Below the pieces are notes generated by a model that saw nothing but the letters and a program-made list of their open reading frames with translations, ran no database searches and was not told the origin of the DNA. A stretch of 64,000 nt of DNA from DATAES01 sp036493595. GTDB taxonomy: Bacteria; Actinomycetota; Acidimicrobiia; Acidimicrobiales; JACDCH01. Location: NCBI GenBank assembly GCA_036493595.1, contig DASXPN010000001.1:1-64000 (forward strand). The letters run 5' to 3'. Position numbers and translations under genes: made by a program. Shown here piece by piece: positions 8,761 through 17,718 of the stretch (positions within the stretch are counted from its first letter, which is position 1; every line of letters begins with the position of its first letter).

Positions 8761-9417
8761 CTACTTCTTGCGCGCGAGCGTCAGACCGTCGCCGATGGGC
8801 AACATCACGACGTCGACGCGGTCATCGGATGCGAGCCGGTCGTTGAAGGCGCGCAGCGCCACCGTGTCGTCGCTCGTGTCGGCGTCGTCGATGATCCGGC
8901 CCGACCACAACACGTTGTCGACGAGGATGGCGCCGCCCGGTCGCAGCTTCCCGATGATCTCCTCGTAGTACGCGACGTAGTTGGTCTTGTCGGCGTCGAT
9001 GAACGCAAGGTCGATCGTGGGATCCGTCGGCAGCGAGCGCAGCGTCTCGATCGCGGGCGCGATGCGAAGGTCGATGCGATCGGCGACCCCGGCACGCTCC
9101 CAGTGGCGACGGCCGATCGCCGTCCATTCCTCGCTGACGTCACAGCAGATGAGGCGCCCGCTCGGCGCGAGCCCGCGGGCGATGCACAGCGACGAGTAGC
9201 CGGTGAAGGTGCCGACCTCGACCGCGTTCTTCACGCCGAGAAGTTGGGTGAACATCGTCATGAACGCGCCCTGTTCGGGTCCGATCTGCATGCCCGAGAC
9301 GCGTCCGAGCGTCGACGTCTCCTCCATCAGCGATCGCTGCACCTCGTCCGGTTGCGCGCTGTGGGCGAGCAGGTACGCGTGAAGGTCCGGTGTGATCTCG
9401 ATCGACGTGCGGTTCAC
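8761..9417 (-). CDS. SAM-dependent O-methyltransferase (caffeoyl-CoA O-methyltransferase-like)
   Basis: 218 residues of the Methyltransf_3 family, which methylates hydroxyls of small catechol-like substrates using SAM and a divalent metal. Motif I is AVEVGTFTGYSSL; the acidic metal/SAM residues are in LAFIDADKTNYVAYYEE; ILVDNVLWSGRI is the conserved following strand. The GTG at 9417 (VNRTSIEITPDL) gives the family's usual length; the upstream extension is basic and unlike the family. It is 22 nt downstream of the transglycosylase gene, same strand. The substrate is unknown. Confidence 0.9.
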   Translation of the reverse strand: MNRTSIEITPDLHAYLLAHSAQPDEVQRSLMEETSTLGRVSGMQIGPEQGAFMTMFTQLLGVKNAVEVGTFTGYSSLCIARGLAPSGRLICCDVSEEWTAIGRRHWERAGVADRIDLRIAPAIETLRSLPTDPTIDLAFIDADKTNYVAYYEEIIGKLRPGGAILVDNVLWSGRIIDDADTSDDTVALRAFNDRLASDDRVDVVMLPIGDGLTLARKK

Positions 9418-9439
9418 GGCCCGGAGGCTAACGGGAGGC

Positions 9440-10705
9440 CTACGACGGCAGACCGAGCGCGGCGTAGGCCTTCGCGAAGCTGAGCACTTCCGCGGCGTAC
9501 GCGTCGGAGTGGTTGTAGCTGAGGAAGCCACGGGTCATGTCGTCGTCCGTCTGCATGGGGCCGGACGCGCAGAGGTAGCGAGCGGCCGCTGCTGCCGCGT
9601 CGTAGATGTTGTTCGGATCGGCGACGCCGTCACCGTTGCCGTCTCGTGCGTACCGGCGCCACGTCGACGGGATGAATTGCATCGGGCCGACGGCGCGGTC
9701 GTAGACGGGATCGCCGTCCAGCGCGCCGCCATCGGAGTCGGGGATGGCCTGCGTGTCGTTCTGCCCGTCGAGCGGGATGCCCACGATGCGCTGGCTCGTG
9801 TCACCGTTGAACAGCAGCGTCGATCCGCCGAACTGCCCGTGCTTGCTCTCCACCCGGGTGATCCCGGCGAGCGCCCACCACGGGATGCCGCAACCGGGGT
9901 CAGTGGCCGCTGACGACGCGGCCGCGCGCCGGTACGCGTCGAACGCGACGAGTTGGAAGTCTGCGCCGAGGACGGTGGCCGTCACGCGTGTCTGTTCGAG
10001 ATCGACCTGGGCTTGCGCGACGGCGGCGGAGTAGCGCGCTTCGTCCGCCGCGGCCTGCTGCTGTGACTGCTGTGCCTCGACCGACTGTTGGCGTACGGCC
10101 GTGCGCTGCGTGAGGACGTCGTTCATGCTCTTGGTCAACCGGTCGAGGTCGTCGCGCGCGCTTGCCGCCTTGTCGGCCTGGCCCGCGCTCACGGTCTGGG
10201 TCAGGCCCTGCTTGTCGAGTGTCTCGGTCGCGGTGGCGAGATCCTCGGTATCCGTGCTGTCGGTGGTGGTGCCGTTCACGTAGCTCTCGATGGCGATGGC
10301 GCGCAGGCTGGCGCGTGCGGACGCGAGGTCGACGGTTGCCTGCTTCTTCTGCTCGGTCTGCGTCGCGAGTTGCGTCGTGAGGCTGGTGTCCTGGAGTTGG
10401 AGTTGGTCGAGCTCGCTGGCGCTGTTCGACGCGATCTGCTGGGCCGTGGACAGTGCGGCGGCGGCGGTGTTGTACCGGGTCGCTGCGGCCCGGTAGTCGA
10501 GGCTGTCGACCGCGACGGTGTCGAGCGCGGGCGACACCTGGGCCCGCGACGCGGGCGCGGCAACCGACGCGGGAGCGGCAGGCGATGCGGGAGCCGCACG
10601 CGAGGCGGCGGCGGGCGGGGCCGTCGCGGCGGCGAGCGCGCAGGAGCTGGCCAGCGTGAGCGCGGCCACGGAAACACCCGCCAAACGAGACAACCGCCGT
10701 GTCAT
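9440..10705 (-). CDS. Secreted coiled-coil lytic transglycosylase (SLT/MltB-like)
   Basis: 421 residues. A signal peptide (MTRRLSRLAGVSVAALTLAS) is followed by an Ala/Pro-rich linker, a long coiled coil (about 60-250) resembling the regulatory coiled coils of cell-wall hydrolases, and a C-terminal transglycosylase domain. The catalytic Glu is expected in ITRVESKHG; VGPMQFIPSTWRRYARDGNGDG and YNHSDAYAAEVLSFA match the SLT/MltB pattern. It likely cleaves peptidoglycan glycan strands during growth or division. The ATG at 10705 is used because the signal peptide starts there; the longer frame runs antisense to the crotonase gene. Confidence 0.88.
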   Translation of the reverse strand: MTRRLSRLAGVSVAALTLASSCALAAATAPPAAASRAAPASPAAPASVAAPASRAQVSPALDTVAVDSLDYRAAATRYNTAAAALSTAQQIASNSASELDQLQLQDTSLTTQLATQTEQKKQATVDLASARASLRAIAIESYVNGTTTDSTDTEDLATATETLDKQGLTQTVSAGQADKAASARDDLDRLTKSMNDVLTQRTAVRQQSVEAQQSQQQAAADEARYSAAVAQAQVDLEQTRVTATVLGADFQLVAFDAYRRAAASSAATDPGCGIPWWALAGITRVESKHGQFGGSTLLFNGDTSQRIVGIPLDGQNDTQAIPDSDGGALDGDPVYDRAVGPMQFIPSTWRRYARDGNGDGVADPNNIYDAAAAAARYLCASGPMQTDDDMTRGFLSYNHSDAYAAEVLSFAKAYAALGLPS

Positions 10706-10754
10706 GACCCGCACAGTGTTGCGGGTCCACGGACTCCGGGGGGACCATGGGCGG

Positions 10755-11564
10755 ATGTCCGATCGAGTGAGCATCGCCATCGACGGAGGGGTCGCCGACG
10801 TGCGCCTCAACCGCCCCGACAAGATGAATGCAGTGGACGGCGCCATGTTCAGCGCCCTGGTGGAGGCGGGCGAGGGTCTGAAGACCGACCCATCGGTGCG
10901 GGTCGTGGTGCTGTCCGGAGAGGGCAGGGGGTTCTGCGCCGGCCTCGACTTCGACAGCTTCAAGGCGATGGACGGGGGCGATTTCGGGGCCGGGCTCGGC
11001 GATGCGCCGAAGCGCGAGCGCGACCGCATCACCAACGTGGGCCAGCAGGCGGCCTACGTGTGGACGGAGATGCCGGCGCCGGTCATCGCCGCGCTGCACG
11101 GCCCCGCACTCGGTGCCGGGTTCCAGATCGCACTGGCGGCGGACATCCGCTTCATCGCCCCCGACGCGAAGATGTCGGTCCTCGAGATCCGCTGGGGGCT
11201 CGTGCCGGACATGACCGGCACGCAGATGCTCCCGCGCCTCGTCGGTCTCGACGTCGCGAAGGAGCTGGCGTTCACGGGTCGGATGGTGTCGGGCGAAGAG
11301 GCGGTCGAGATCGGCCTCGCGACCCATCTGGCCGACGATCCGCGTGCGGACGCACTCGAGCTCGCGAAGGAGATCGCGTCGAAGAGCCCGCCCGCCATCC
11401 GCGGGGTCAAGGCGCTGATCAACATGGCAGGCCAGGTGCCGCTGGCCGACGGGTTCAAGGCCGAGGAGCGCACCATGGGCTCGCTCATCGGTGGCCCCGG
11501 CAACATCGAGGCGATCCAGGCCTACTTCGAAAAGCGCGACCCCGTGTTCCACGACGTGACCTGA
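10755..11564 (+). CDS. Enoyl-CoA hydratase/isomerase (crotonase) family protein
   Basis: 269 residues. The crotonase fold is shown by VADVRLNRPDKMNAVD (substrate-binding start), GEGRGFCAGLDFDSF (first oxyanion-hole loop) and HGPALGAGFQIALAADIRF (second loop). It acts on acyl-CoA thioesters, probably in beta-oxidation. The Asp/Glu dyad of classical hydratases is not clearly matched: the RWGLVPDMTGTQ region carries Asp, so isomerase or another crotonase activity is possible. ATG start, divergent from the transglycosylase gene by 49 nt. Confidence 0.9.
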   Translation: MSDRVSIAIDGGVADVRLNRPDKMNAVDGAMFSALVEAGEGLKTDPSVRVVVLSGEGRGFCAGLDFDSFKAMDGGDFGAGLGDAPKRERDRITNVGQQAAYVWTEMPAPVIAALHGPALGAGFQIALAADIRFIAPDAKMSVLEIRWGLVPDMTGTQMLPRLVGLDVAKELAFTGRMVSGEEAVEIGLATHLADDPRADALELAKEIASKSPPAIRGVKALINMAGQVPLADGFKAEERTMGSLIGGPGNIEAIQAYFEKRDPVFHDVT

Positions 11565-11573
11565 ATGGTGGTG

Positions 11574-11602
11574 CGTTGTGGCCCCCCAGAGGGGATACAA
11601 CG
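11574..11602. terminator. Hairpin between convergent crotonase and gamma-glutamyltransferase genes
   Basis: CGTTGT pairs with ACAACG and the inner CCCC pairs with GGGG across an AGA loop, with short internal mismatches. The position between two gene ends suggests a bidirectional terminator. Confidence 0.5.
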
Positions 11603-11620
11603 ACCCCTTGTTCGGCTCGT

Positions 11621-13222
11621 TCAGTAGCCGATGGCGTCGCCGGTGAGGGCTCTCGGGTCGGCAGCACCCGCCAGTCCCAACGGGGTCACCTCGATGAGCT
11701 GCGCGTGGCCGAACGTTCCGGTCATGCCGTCGACGACGTCGACCTGGTGACCGCGTTCGCGCAGGCCGTCCGCCCACGCCGCCTCGGCGTCGGACTCGAT
11801 GCACACGACCGTCGCGTCCGGGTCGGCCCACGTGTCGAACCCACCTGACGCCGGCTGGCGCAACGCCCACCGAGGCGCGCCGATGGCGGCGCCCGCGGAC
11901 TGTCCGTGAAGGAACACGCGTGCGAGGAGCTGGAGCAGGATCTGCGGTTGCGTGTCGCCGCCCATCGTGCCGATCACGGCGCGCAGCGATCCGTCGGGCT
12001 CGGTCACGAGTGCAGGTGCCAGCGTGTGGGGCGGGCGACGGCCGGGTGCGTACTCCGCGGGATGCCCGGGTTCGAGCGAGAAGCCGATGCCGCGGTTGTG
12101 CAGTCCGATGCCGGTGGCCGGCTCGAAGATCAACGACCCGAATCCCGACGCGTTCGACTGGATGAGCGACACGCCCATGCGGTCGCGGTCAACCGCGCAC
12201 AGGAACATCGTGTCGCCCGCGGCTGCCGGTGATCGCAAGGCGGAGCGGCGCGCCGGATCGACGAGCGCTCGGCGTCGCGCCACCTCGGGCGCGTCGAGCA
12301 GCGGTTGCACGTCGGCGCCTTCGTGCAGGACGGCCGGACGATCGTGGCCCGCGGCCCGCGCCGACTCGACGAGCAGATGCGCCCACGAGCTCTCGTCGGG
12401 CGTCTCGGGCAGATCGAGACCCGACGCGATCGCGGCACCGAGCAGCGTGAGGTATCCCTGCGAGTTTGGCGGGATGGTCCACACGTCGTGGTCCCACACC
12501 CGTAACCGCAGCGGCTCGACCCAGTCGGCAGTCGGCCTCGTCAGATCCGACGCGTCGTACTCGCCGGCGCCGAGCTCGAGCAGGCCTTCGCCGAATGGGC
12601 CTTGGTAGAAGCCCGACCGGCCGTGCGTGACGACGGCCTCGAGCGCGAGCGCCACACCCGGCCGCCGCACAGGATCCCCGTGCCGGAGCCGGCCGTTGCC
12701 GGCGAGGTCCTCGGTGCCGGGAATGCCACGCAGCAACTGCACCGCGGCCGCGAGGAACGGTGACGCCGGGAAACCGCTCGCGGCGTAGACGACGGCGGGC
12801 TCGAGCACGACCGCAAGCGGTAGACGTCCGTACCGGTCGTGCAACGCGAGCCAGCCGTCGACGCAGCCAGGTACCGGCACGGACCGAATGTCGCCCGTGA
12901 ACGGCATCGTCGAGTGACCGTCGAGGCGCAGCTGTACTGCGTCTGCGCCGCGGCCGGCGCGCCCTGACGAGTTGAGCGCGGCGGGGGTTGCGTTCCCGTC
13001 GTGGACGAGCGCGAAGAGATCGCCGCCCATGCCACACAAGTGCGGGCACGTCACCGCGACGACTGCGCTGGCGGCGACCGCGGCGTCTGCCGCGCTTCCG
13101 CCGCCTTGCAGCATGGACACTCCGGCCGCCGACGCGAGCTGGTCGACCGACGCGACCATCCCGCGCGGCGCGTGCCGGGTGGTCGTGCCGCGCTGAGGAG
13201 CGCCGCGGGTGGGAGCGGGCAT
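11621..13222 (-). CDS. Gamma-glutamyltransferase family protein
   Basis: 533 residues. The family makes a proenzyme that cleaves itself before a catalytic Thr and transfers or hydrolyses gamma-glutamyl groups. The N-terminal part HAPRGMVASVDQLASAAG and GGSAADAAVAASAVVAV with CGMGGDLFALVHD is typical. The candidate nucleophile is the Thr in AGDTMFLCAVDRD, aligned with the TTHYS region of known enzymes; GTMGGDTQPQ is the conserved late motif. No signal peptide is seen, so it may be cytoplasmic. The ATG at 13222 is chosen; upstream sequence is the opposite-strand Nudix gene. Confidence 0.88.
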   Translation of the reverse strand: MPAPTRGAPQRGTTTRHAPRGMVASVDQLASAAGVSMLQGGGSAADAAVAASAVVAVTCPHLCGMGGDLFALVHDGNATPAALNSSGRAGRGADAVQLRLDGHSTMPFTGDIRSVPVPGCVDGWLALHDRYGRLPLAVVLEPAVVYAASGFPASPFLAAAVQLLRGIPGTEDLAGNGRLRHGDPVRRPGVALALEAVVTHGRSGFYQGPFGEGLLELGAGEYDASDLTRPTADWVEPLRLRVWDHDVWTIPPNSQGYLTLLGAAIASGLDLPETPDESSWAHLLVESARAAGHDRPAVLHEGADVQPLLDAPEVARRRALVDPARRSALRSPAAAGDTMFLCAVDRDRMGVSLIQSNASGFGSLIFEPATGIGLHNRGIGFSLEPGHPAEYAPGRRPPHTLAPALVTEPDGSLRAVIGTMGGDTQPQILLQLLARVFLHGQSAGAAIGAPRWALRQPASGGFDTWADPDATVVCIESDAEAAWADGLRERGHQVDVVDGMTGTFGHAQLIEVTPLGLAGAADPRALTGDAIGY

Positions 13223-13234
13223 CGGTGGCGAAGT

Positions 13235-13240
13235 TACTGT
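13235..13240 (+). promoter_or_regulatory. Candidate -10 box TACTGT for the Nudix gene
   Basis: TACTGT stands 9 nt before the ATG at 13250 in a 27-nt gap between divergent genes. There is no good Shine-Dalgarno, which fits a leaderless or near-leaderless mRNA. Confidence 0.35.
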
Positions 13241-13249
13241 CGGGATGTC

Positions 13250-14035
13250 ATGCGCGCCGCCCGGTTCGTTCCCCTCCTGGAGCTCCCGCCGGACAGCACC
13301 GACGCGATCGTGTTCACAGTGGGCGCCGGCACGGTCGCGGTTCTCGACAGCGGGAGCGTCGACGTCGACCACGACCTCACTGCGGCGATCTCGATGGGGC
13401 GGCTCGACGGGCGACCGTGCTTCGCGATCGCGGTCGACAGCGACGACCACGACGGCGCGCTGCCGCTCATGGGTCTGTGGGGACGGGTCGACGAGACGAC
13501 GTGGACGCTCGCCGGCCGGGCGGTGCAACTCGTGGAGTGGGATCGCACGCACCGGTTCTGCGGACGGTGCGCGACGCCGACCGAACCATCGGCGGGCGAG
13601 CGAGCGCGACGTTGTCCCGCGTGCGGGCTGCTCGCGTTCCCGCGCCTCGCGCCGGCGATCATCGTGCTGATCGAGCGCGACGACGGACGAGCGTTGCTGG
13701 CGCGAGGCGTCACGTTCCCCGTCCCGATGTACAGCTGCCTCGCCGGCTTCGTGGAGCCGGGCGAGACGCTCGAGGAAGCGGTCCACCGCGAAGTGTCCGA
13801 AGAGGTCGGGCTCGACCTCGATGGCGTGCGGTACTGGGCCAGCCAACCCTGGCCGTTCCCGCATTCGCTCATGCTCGGCTTCAACGCGCACTACGCGGGC
13901 GGCGACATCGTCCTCGACGAGGACGAGATCGTCGACGCGCAGTGGTACGCGCCCGACGACCTACCGCCCATCCCACCCGGCCTGAGCATCGCCCGCCGGC
14001 TGATCGACGACTGGGTCGAACGCAGCCGGACATGA
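13250..14035 (+). CDS. nudC: NADH pyrophosphatase-like Nudix hydrolase (NudC type)
   Basis: 261 residues. It has the NudC layout: N-terminal NUDIX-like domain, a zinc ribbon FCGRCATPTEP / RRCPACG (four cysteines), then the Nudix box running from GFVEPGETLEEAVHREV to SEEVG, followed by SQPWPFPHSLMLGF, the SQPWPFPxS signature of the NADH pyrophosphatase group. It hydrolyses NAD(H) or removes NAD caps from RNA (family knowledge). The start codon of the FAD-oxidase gene overlaps its stop (ATGA), so the two are co-translated. Confident call. Confidence 0.95.
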   Translation: MRAARFVPLLELPPDSTDAIVFTVGAGTVAVLDSGSVDVDHDLTAAISMGRLDGRPCFAIAVDSDDHDGALPLMGLWGRVDETTWTLAGRAVQLVEWDRTHRFCGRCATPTEPSAGERARRCPACGLLAFPRLAPAIIVLIERDDGRALLARGVTFPVPMYSCLAGFVEPGETLEEAVHREVSEEVGLDLDGVRYWASQPWPFPHSLMLGFNAHYAGGDIVLDEDEIVDAQWYAPDDLPPIPPGLSIARRLIDDWVERSRT

Positions 14036-15378
14036 TCGACGAGCTGCGCTCCGTCGTGGGGCCGGCCCATGTGCTGACCGATCCCTCGGTCACGTCGTCG
14101 TACACGACCGACTGGACGGGCCGCTTCGCCGGCCGCACACCCGCGGTCGTTCGTCCCGGATCGACGGATGAAGTCGCGGCCGTGCTCGACGTGTGCGCCC
14201 GTCACGGCGCCGCGGTTGTGCCCCAGGGCGGCAACACCGGGTTGGTCGCCGGTGGCGTCCCGTTGGAGGACGAGGTCGTGTTGTCATTGCGCCGCCTCGA
14301 CGCCATCGAACCGGATGCGGTCGATGGTGCCGCGGGTCAGCTCACGGCCGGTGCGGGCGCGTCGATCGCCGCGATCCGCCGCGCGGCTCGCGAGGCCGGG
14401 TGGGACTACGGCGTCGACTGGGCGGCACGCGACACGGCAACCATCGGCGGCTCGATCGCGACGAACGCCGGGGGGGTCCGTGTCCTTCGCTACGGCGACA
14501 CGCGCGCGCAGCTCCTCGGAGTCGAAGCGGTGCTGGCGGACGGCTCGGTCGTCTCGCACCTCTCTGGGTTGTTGAAGGACAACACCGGCTATCACCTCCC
14601 TTCGCTCATGTGCGGAAGCGAAGGCACGCTGGCAGTCGTCACCAAGGCGCGCCTTCGGCTCGTGCCGCGCCACGACGAGCGCGTCGTCGCGTTGCTCGGC
14701 TTCGCGGACCTCGACGCCGCGCTCGACGCGTGCGCCGATTTGCGACGGACACAGCCTTCACTCGAAGCAGTGGAGCTGTTCTTCGCCGAGGGCGTTGCGC
14801 TCGTGCGCGAGCAACTCGCGCTGCCCCCGCCGCCGGTTGTCGCCGAGGTATACCTGCTCGTGGAGTGCGCCGACCGAGTCGACCCGTCGGACGCACTGGC
14901 GGCGGAGGTGAGCCGGCTCGACACGAAGGACGTCGCGGTCGCGGTCGAGCCTGCGCAACGCGCCGCGCTGTGGCGTTACCGCGAGGATCACACGGAGGCG
15001 ATCAACGCCATCGGTCCGCCCCACAAGCTGGACGTGACGTTGCCGCAGGCCGAGCTCACTCCATTCGTCCGAGCGGTACGTACCAAGGTCGCGTCGATCG
15101 AACCCGGGGCGCGTGTGTGGCTGTTCGGGCACGCCGCCGACGGCAACCTCCACGTCAACGTCACCGGCGTACAGCCCGGCGACGAACGCATCGACGACGC
15201 CGTGCTCCGTCTCGTGGCGGACCGCGGCGGCAGCATCTCCGCCGAGCACGGCGTCGGCACGGCGAAGAAGAAGTGGCTCTCGCTCAACCGCAGCGACGCC
15301 GAGCTCGCCGCCATGCGCGCCATCAAGCACGCGCTCGACCCGCACGGCATCCTCAACCCCCACGTCTTGCTCCCCTGA
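14032..15378 (+). CDS. FAD-linked oxidase (glycolate oxidase GlcD / D-lactate dehydrogenase-like)
   Basis: 448 residues. The PCMH-type FAD domain is shown by VVPQGGNTGLVAGGV and TIGGSIATNAGGVRVLRYG; the C-terminal FAD-oxidase domain ends with WLFGHAADGNLHVN and ISAEHGVGTAKK, which hold the conserved His and Glu-His residues. Members oxidise D-2-hydroxy acids such as D-2-hydroxyglutarate or D-lactate. Here it stands alone next to nudC, unlike the GlcDEF-type cluster at 41-44.7 kb. ATG overlapping the nudC stop. Confidence 0.92.
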   Translation: MIDELRSVVGPAHVLTDPSVTSSYTTDWTGRFAGRTPAVVRPGSTDEVAAVLDVCARHGAAVVPQGGNTGLVAGGVPLEDEVVLSLRRLDAIEPDAVDGAAGQLTAGAGASIAAIRRAAREAGWDYGVDWAARDTATIGGSIATNAGGVRVLRYGDTRAQLLGVEAVLADGSVVSHLSGLLKDNTGYHLPSLMCGSEGTLAVVTKARLRLVPRHDERVVALLGFADLDAALDACADLRRTQPSLEAVELFFAEGVALVREQLALPPPPVVAEVYLLVECADRVDPSDALAAEVSRLDTKDVAVAVEPAQRAALWRYREDHTEAINAIGPPHKLDVTLPQAELTPFVRAVRTKVASIEPGARVWLFGHAADGNLHVNVTGVQPGDERIDDAVLRLVADRGGSISAEHGVGTAKKKWLSLNRSDAELAAMRAIKHALDPHGILNPHVLLP

Positions 15379-15390
15379 CGCGTCACCGCC

Positions 15391-15446
15391 GCAACGCCCG
15401 GGCGTTGCACCACACGTGTTGTGGTCAGACGCCCGGGCGTTGCACC
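15391..15446. terminator. Nested palindromes and a 17-nt direct repeat between convergent genes
   Basis: 15391-15408 is a perfect 18-bp palindrome (GCAACGCCCGGGCGTTGC). 15409-15425 forms ACCACA/TGTGGT around CGTGT. A 17-nt stretch, CGCCCGGGCGTTGCACC, occurs at 15395-15411 and again at 15430-15446, the second inside the last codons of the acyl-CoA synthetase gene. Probably a bidirectional terminator. Confidence 0.5.
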
Positions 15447-16957
15447 GGCAAGTCGCGGAGCTGCGTCTTTTGGATCTTGCCGGTGCCGCCTTGGGGGAGC
15501 GCGTCGAGGAAGACCACGGACTTCGGCGCCTTGAAGTGGGCGAGCCGATCGCGGACCCAGTCGATGATGTCGCGCTCGGACGGAGGCGACGCCAGGTCCG
15601 CCTTCAGCGCGACGAAGGCACGGGGCACCTCACCCCACTTCTCGTCCGGGACACCGACGACCGCGACCTCCGCGACCGCGGGGTGGGCGGCGATCGCCTT
15701 CTCGACCTCGACGGACGCGATGTTCTCGCCGCCGGACACGATCACGTCCTTCTTGCGATCGACGATCGTGAGATAGCCGTCCGGGTCGACGACCGCGAGG
15801 TCACCTGTGCGCAACCATCCGCCCCGCAGCGCTTCTGCCGTTTCGGCGGGCCGGTTCCAGTAGCCGATCATCACGTGGTTCGAGCGCGCCACGATCTCGC
15901 CGATCGTGGAACTGTCCCACGGCACCTCGGCGTCGCGGTCGTCGACGACGCGCACGTCGACGCCGGAGATCGGTAGGCCCGTCGTCGATCGCCGGGCCAG
16001 CGACTTGGGCTCGCCGGGCTTGTCGAGCGACCGCGTCAGCGTGGGGCTCGACTCGGTCATGCCGTAACCGCAGATGCATTCGCATCCGAGCGTCGCCTCG
16101 ATCTCGGCCACCAGCTCCGGGCCCGCTGGCGCGCCGCCGATCGAGACCTGTTGCAGTGACGACACATCCCGCGATGCCAGCGACGGGTGGTCGAGGATCG
16201 TGCGTGCCATCGTCGGCACCACGAAGAGCCGTGTGACGCGCTCGGCTTCGATCAGTCGGATCACTTCGCCGGCGTCGAAGCGCGGCAGCATCACGTGCAC
16301 GCCGCCGAGGCCTGTGACGTAGTGCGGCGAGCCCCAGCCGTTCACGTGGAACAGCGGGATGGTGTGGATCACGACGTCGTCGCCCGACAATCGGCCCGTC
16401 AACGCGTTGTGCACCGCGTGCAGGTACAAGCCGCGGTGCGAGAGCAACGCGCCCTTCGGTGACCCCGTCGAACCGGACGTGTAGAAGAGCTCCGCGGCAG
16501 CGTCCTCGTCGACGTCGGGCCGCGGGAACCGCTCGGCAGGTTGCGCCGCGAGCAGTGCCTCGTAGTCGTGTCCCAAAACGATCTGGCGGACGCCGTGCTG
16601 CGGATCCGGTTGATCCGGGTGGCGCAGGAGCACGACCGCGTCGCTGTCGTCGAGCACGAACCGCGTCTCGGCTGAGGCGAGACGAATGTTCAGCGGCAGC
16701 AGCACTGCATCGGCGAGCAACACGCCGTAGTACGCCTCGAGCAGCTCGTGGGTGTTGCCGCACAGCCACGCCACCCGATCGCCGGGCTGCACCCCGACCT
16801 CGCGCGTCAACACCCACGCGAGACGGTCACAACGCGCCGCGAACTCCGCGTACGTGAACCGGTCGGGACCGTCGACGATGCCGGTGCGCGCCGGGAACAG
16901 CCGTCTCGCTCGCTCGAGGAAATCGAGCGGTGTGAGCGGGACGTTCAAGCGGCCCAC
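15425..16957 (-). CDS. Acyl-CoA synthetase (AMP-binding, ANL superfamily)
   Basis: 510 residues. It activates a carboxylic acid to an acyl-CoA through an acyl-adenylate. Motifs: P-loop YTSGSTGSPKGALLSHR, GYGMTESSPTLTRS, the hinge/adenylation motif GWLRTGDLAVVDPDGYLTI with DRKKDVIVSGGENI, and the C-terminal catalytic Lys in ALPQGGTGKIQK. All key residues are present. Medium/long-chain fatty acids are the likely substrates given nearby lipid genes, but this is inference. GTG start, overlapping the end of the glycerophosphodiesterase gene by 13 nt, so they are probably co-translated. Confidence 0.93.
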   Translation of the reverse strand: MGRLNVPLTPLDFLERARRLFPARTGIVDGPDRFTYAEFAARCDRLAWVLTREVGVQPGDRVAWLCGNTHELLEAYYGVLLADAVLLPLNIRLASAETRFVLDDSDAVVLLRHPDQPDPQHGVRQIVLGHDYEALLAAQPAERFPRPDVDEDAAAELFYTSGSTGSPKGALLSHRGLYLHAVHNALTGRLSGDDVVIHTIPLFHVNGWGSPHYVTGLGGVHVMLPRFDAGEVIRLIEAERVTRLFVVPTMARTILDHPSLASRDVSSLQQVSIGGAPAGPELVAEIEATLGCECICGYGMTESSPTLTRSLDKPGEPKSLARRSTTGLPISGVDVRVVDDRDAEVPWDSSTIGEIVARSNHVMIGYWNRPAETAEALRGGWLRTGDLAVVDPDGYLTIVDRKKDVIVSGGENIASVEVEKAIAAHPAVAEVAVVGVPDEKWGEVPRAFVALKADLASPPSERDIIDWVRDRLAHFKAPKSVVFLDALPQGGTGKIQKTQLRDLPVQRPGV

Positions 16958-17709
16958 TCACCGCGTTGCTCGAGCACGTCGCGCAACACTTTGGGTCGAT
17001 CGGTCATGATCCCGTCGACACCGAGGTCGAGCAGGCGCACCATCTCGTCCGCCTCGTCGATCGTCCACACGTGCACCTGCATGCCGCGCCGATGAGCAGT
17101 GTCGACGAACTCGGCGCTGACGATCTCCGTGTCGAGATAGTGCGTCGGTACCTGCACGCACGGCGCCGGGAGCTCGGGCACGTCCTCACCCTGCGCCGCC
17201 AGCCCGAGTTGCAGGATGCCCATGGGACCGAGCGAGGTGCACACGCCAGGCAACAGTGTGCGCACGCGCTCGAGTCGTTCGTCGCTGAACGCACCGATGC
17301 AGACGCGGTCGACCGCATCGCACTTCCGCAGCGCGGCCACCAACGCGTCGACCGCGCCGTCATGCTTCGGATCGATGTTGACGCGCACGTCCGGCCATGC
17401 CTCGAGCAGATCCTCGAACCGCGGGATCGGCTCGCGACCGTCGACCTTCGCCTCCTTCACCACCGACCAGGGCAACGCGTCGACGCGACCATTTTTGTCG
17501 GTGACACGGTCGAGCACGTCGTCGTGAAACGCGAGCAGCACGCCGTCACTCGTCACGTGGACGTCGGTCTCCAGGTAGCGGTAACCGAGCGATACGGCAT
17601 GCTCGAACGCCGGCATCGTGTTCTCCGGCACCTCGCTGGCGCCGCCTCGATGCGCGAACGGGATCGGTCGGGGCCAGTCGAGGAACGTGAAGTCGCCGGC
17701 AGATGCCAC
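16945..17709 (-). CDS. Glycerophosphodiester phosphodiesterase (GDPD family)
   Basis: 254 residues with the GDPD hallmarks: FAHRGGASEVPENTMPAFEHA (catalytic His and Glu region), ETDVHVTSDGVLLAFHDD (metal Glu/Asp and second catalytic His), and a late VWTIDEADEMVRLLDLGVDG. It hydrolyses glycerophosphodiesters from phospholipid turnover to glycerol-3-phosphate plus an alcohol. No signal peptide, so probably cytoplasmic. GTG start, 9 nt downstream of the cyclopropane-synthase gene: CFA synthase, GDPD and acyl-CoA synthetase form one leftward lipid operon. Confidence 0.93.
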   Translation of the reverse strand: MASAGDFTFLDWPRPIPFAHRGGASEVPENTMPAFEHAVSLGYRYLETDVHVTSDGVLLAFHDDVLDRVTDKNGRVDALPWSVVKEAKVDGREPIPRFEDLLEAWPDVRVNIDPKHDGAVDALVAALRKCDAVDRVCIGAFSDERLERVRTLLPGVCTSLGPMGILQLGLAAQGEDVPELPAPCVQVPTHYLDTEIVSAEFVDTAHRRGMQVHVWTIDEADEMVRLLDLGVDGIMTDRPKVLRDVLEQRGEWAA

Positions 17710-17718
17710 CCGGCGAAG

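Noticed and set aside
11621..13891. 756-residue gamma-glutamyltransferase
   Set aside because: The extra part is antisense to nudC; the ATG at 13222 gives a normal family length.
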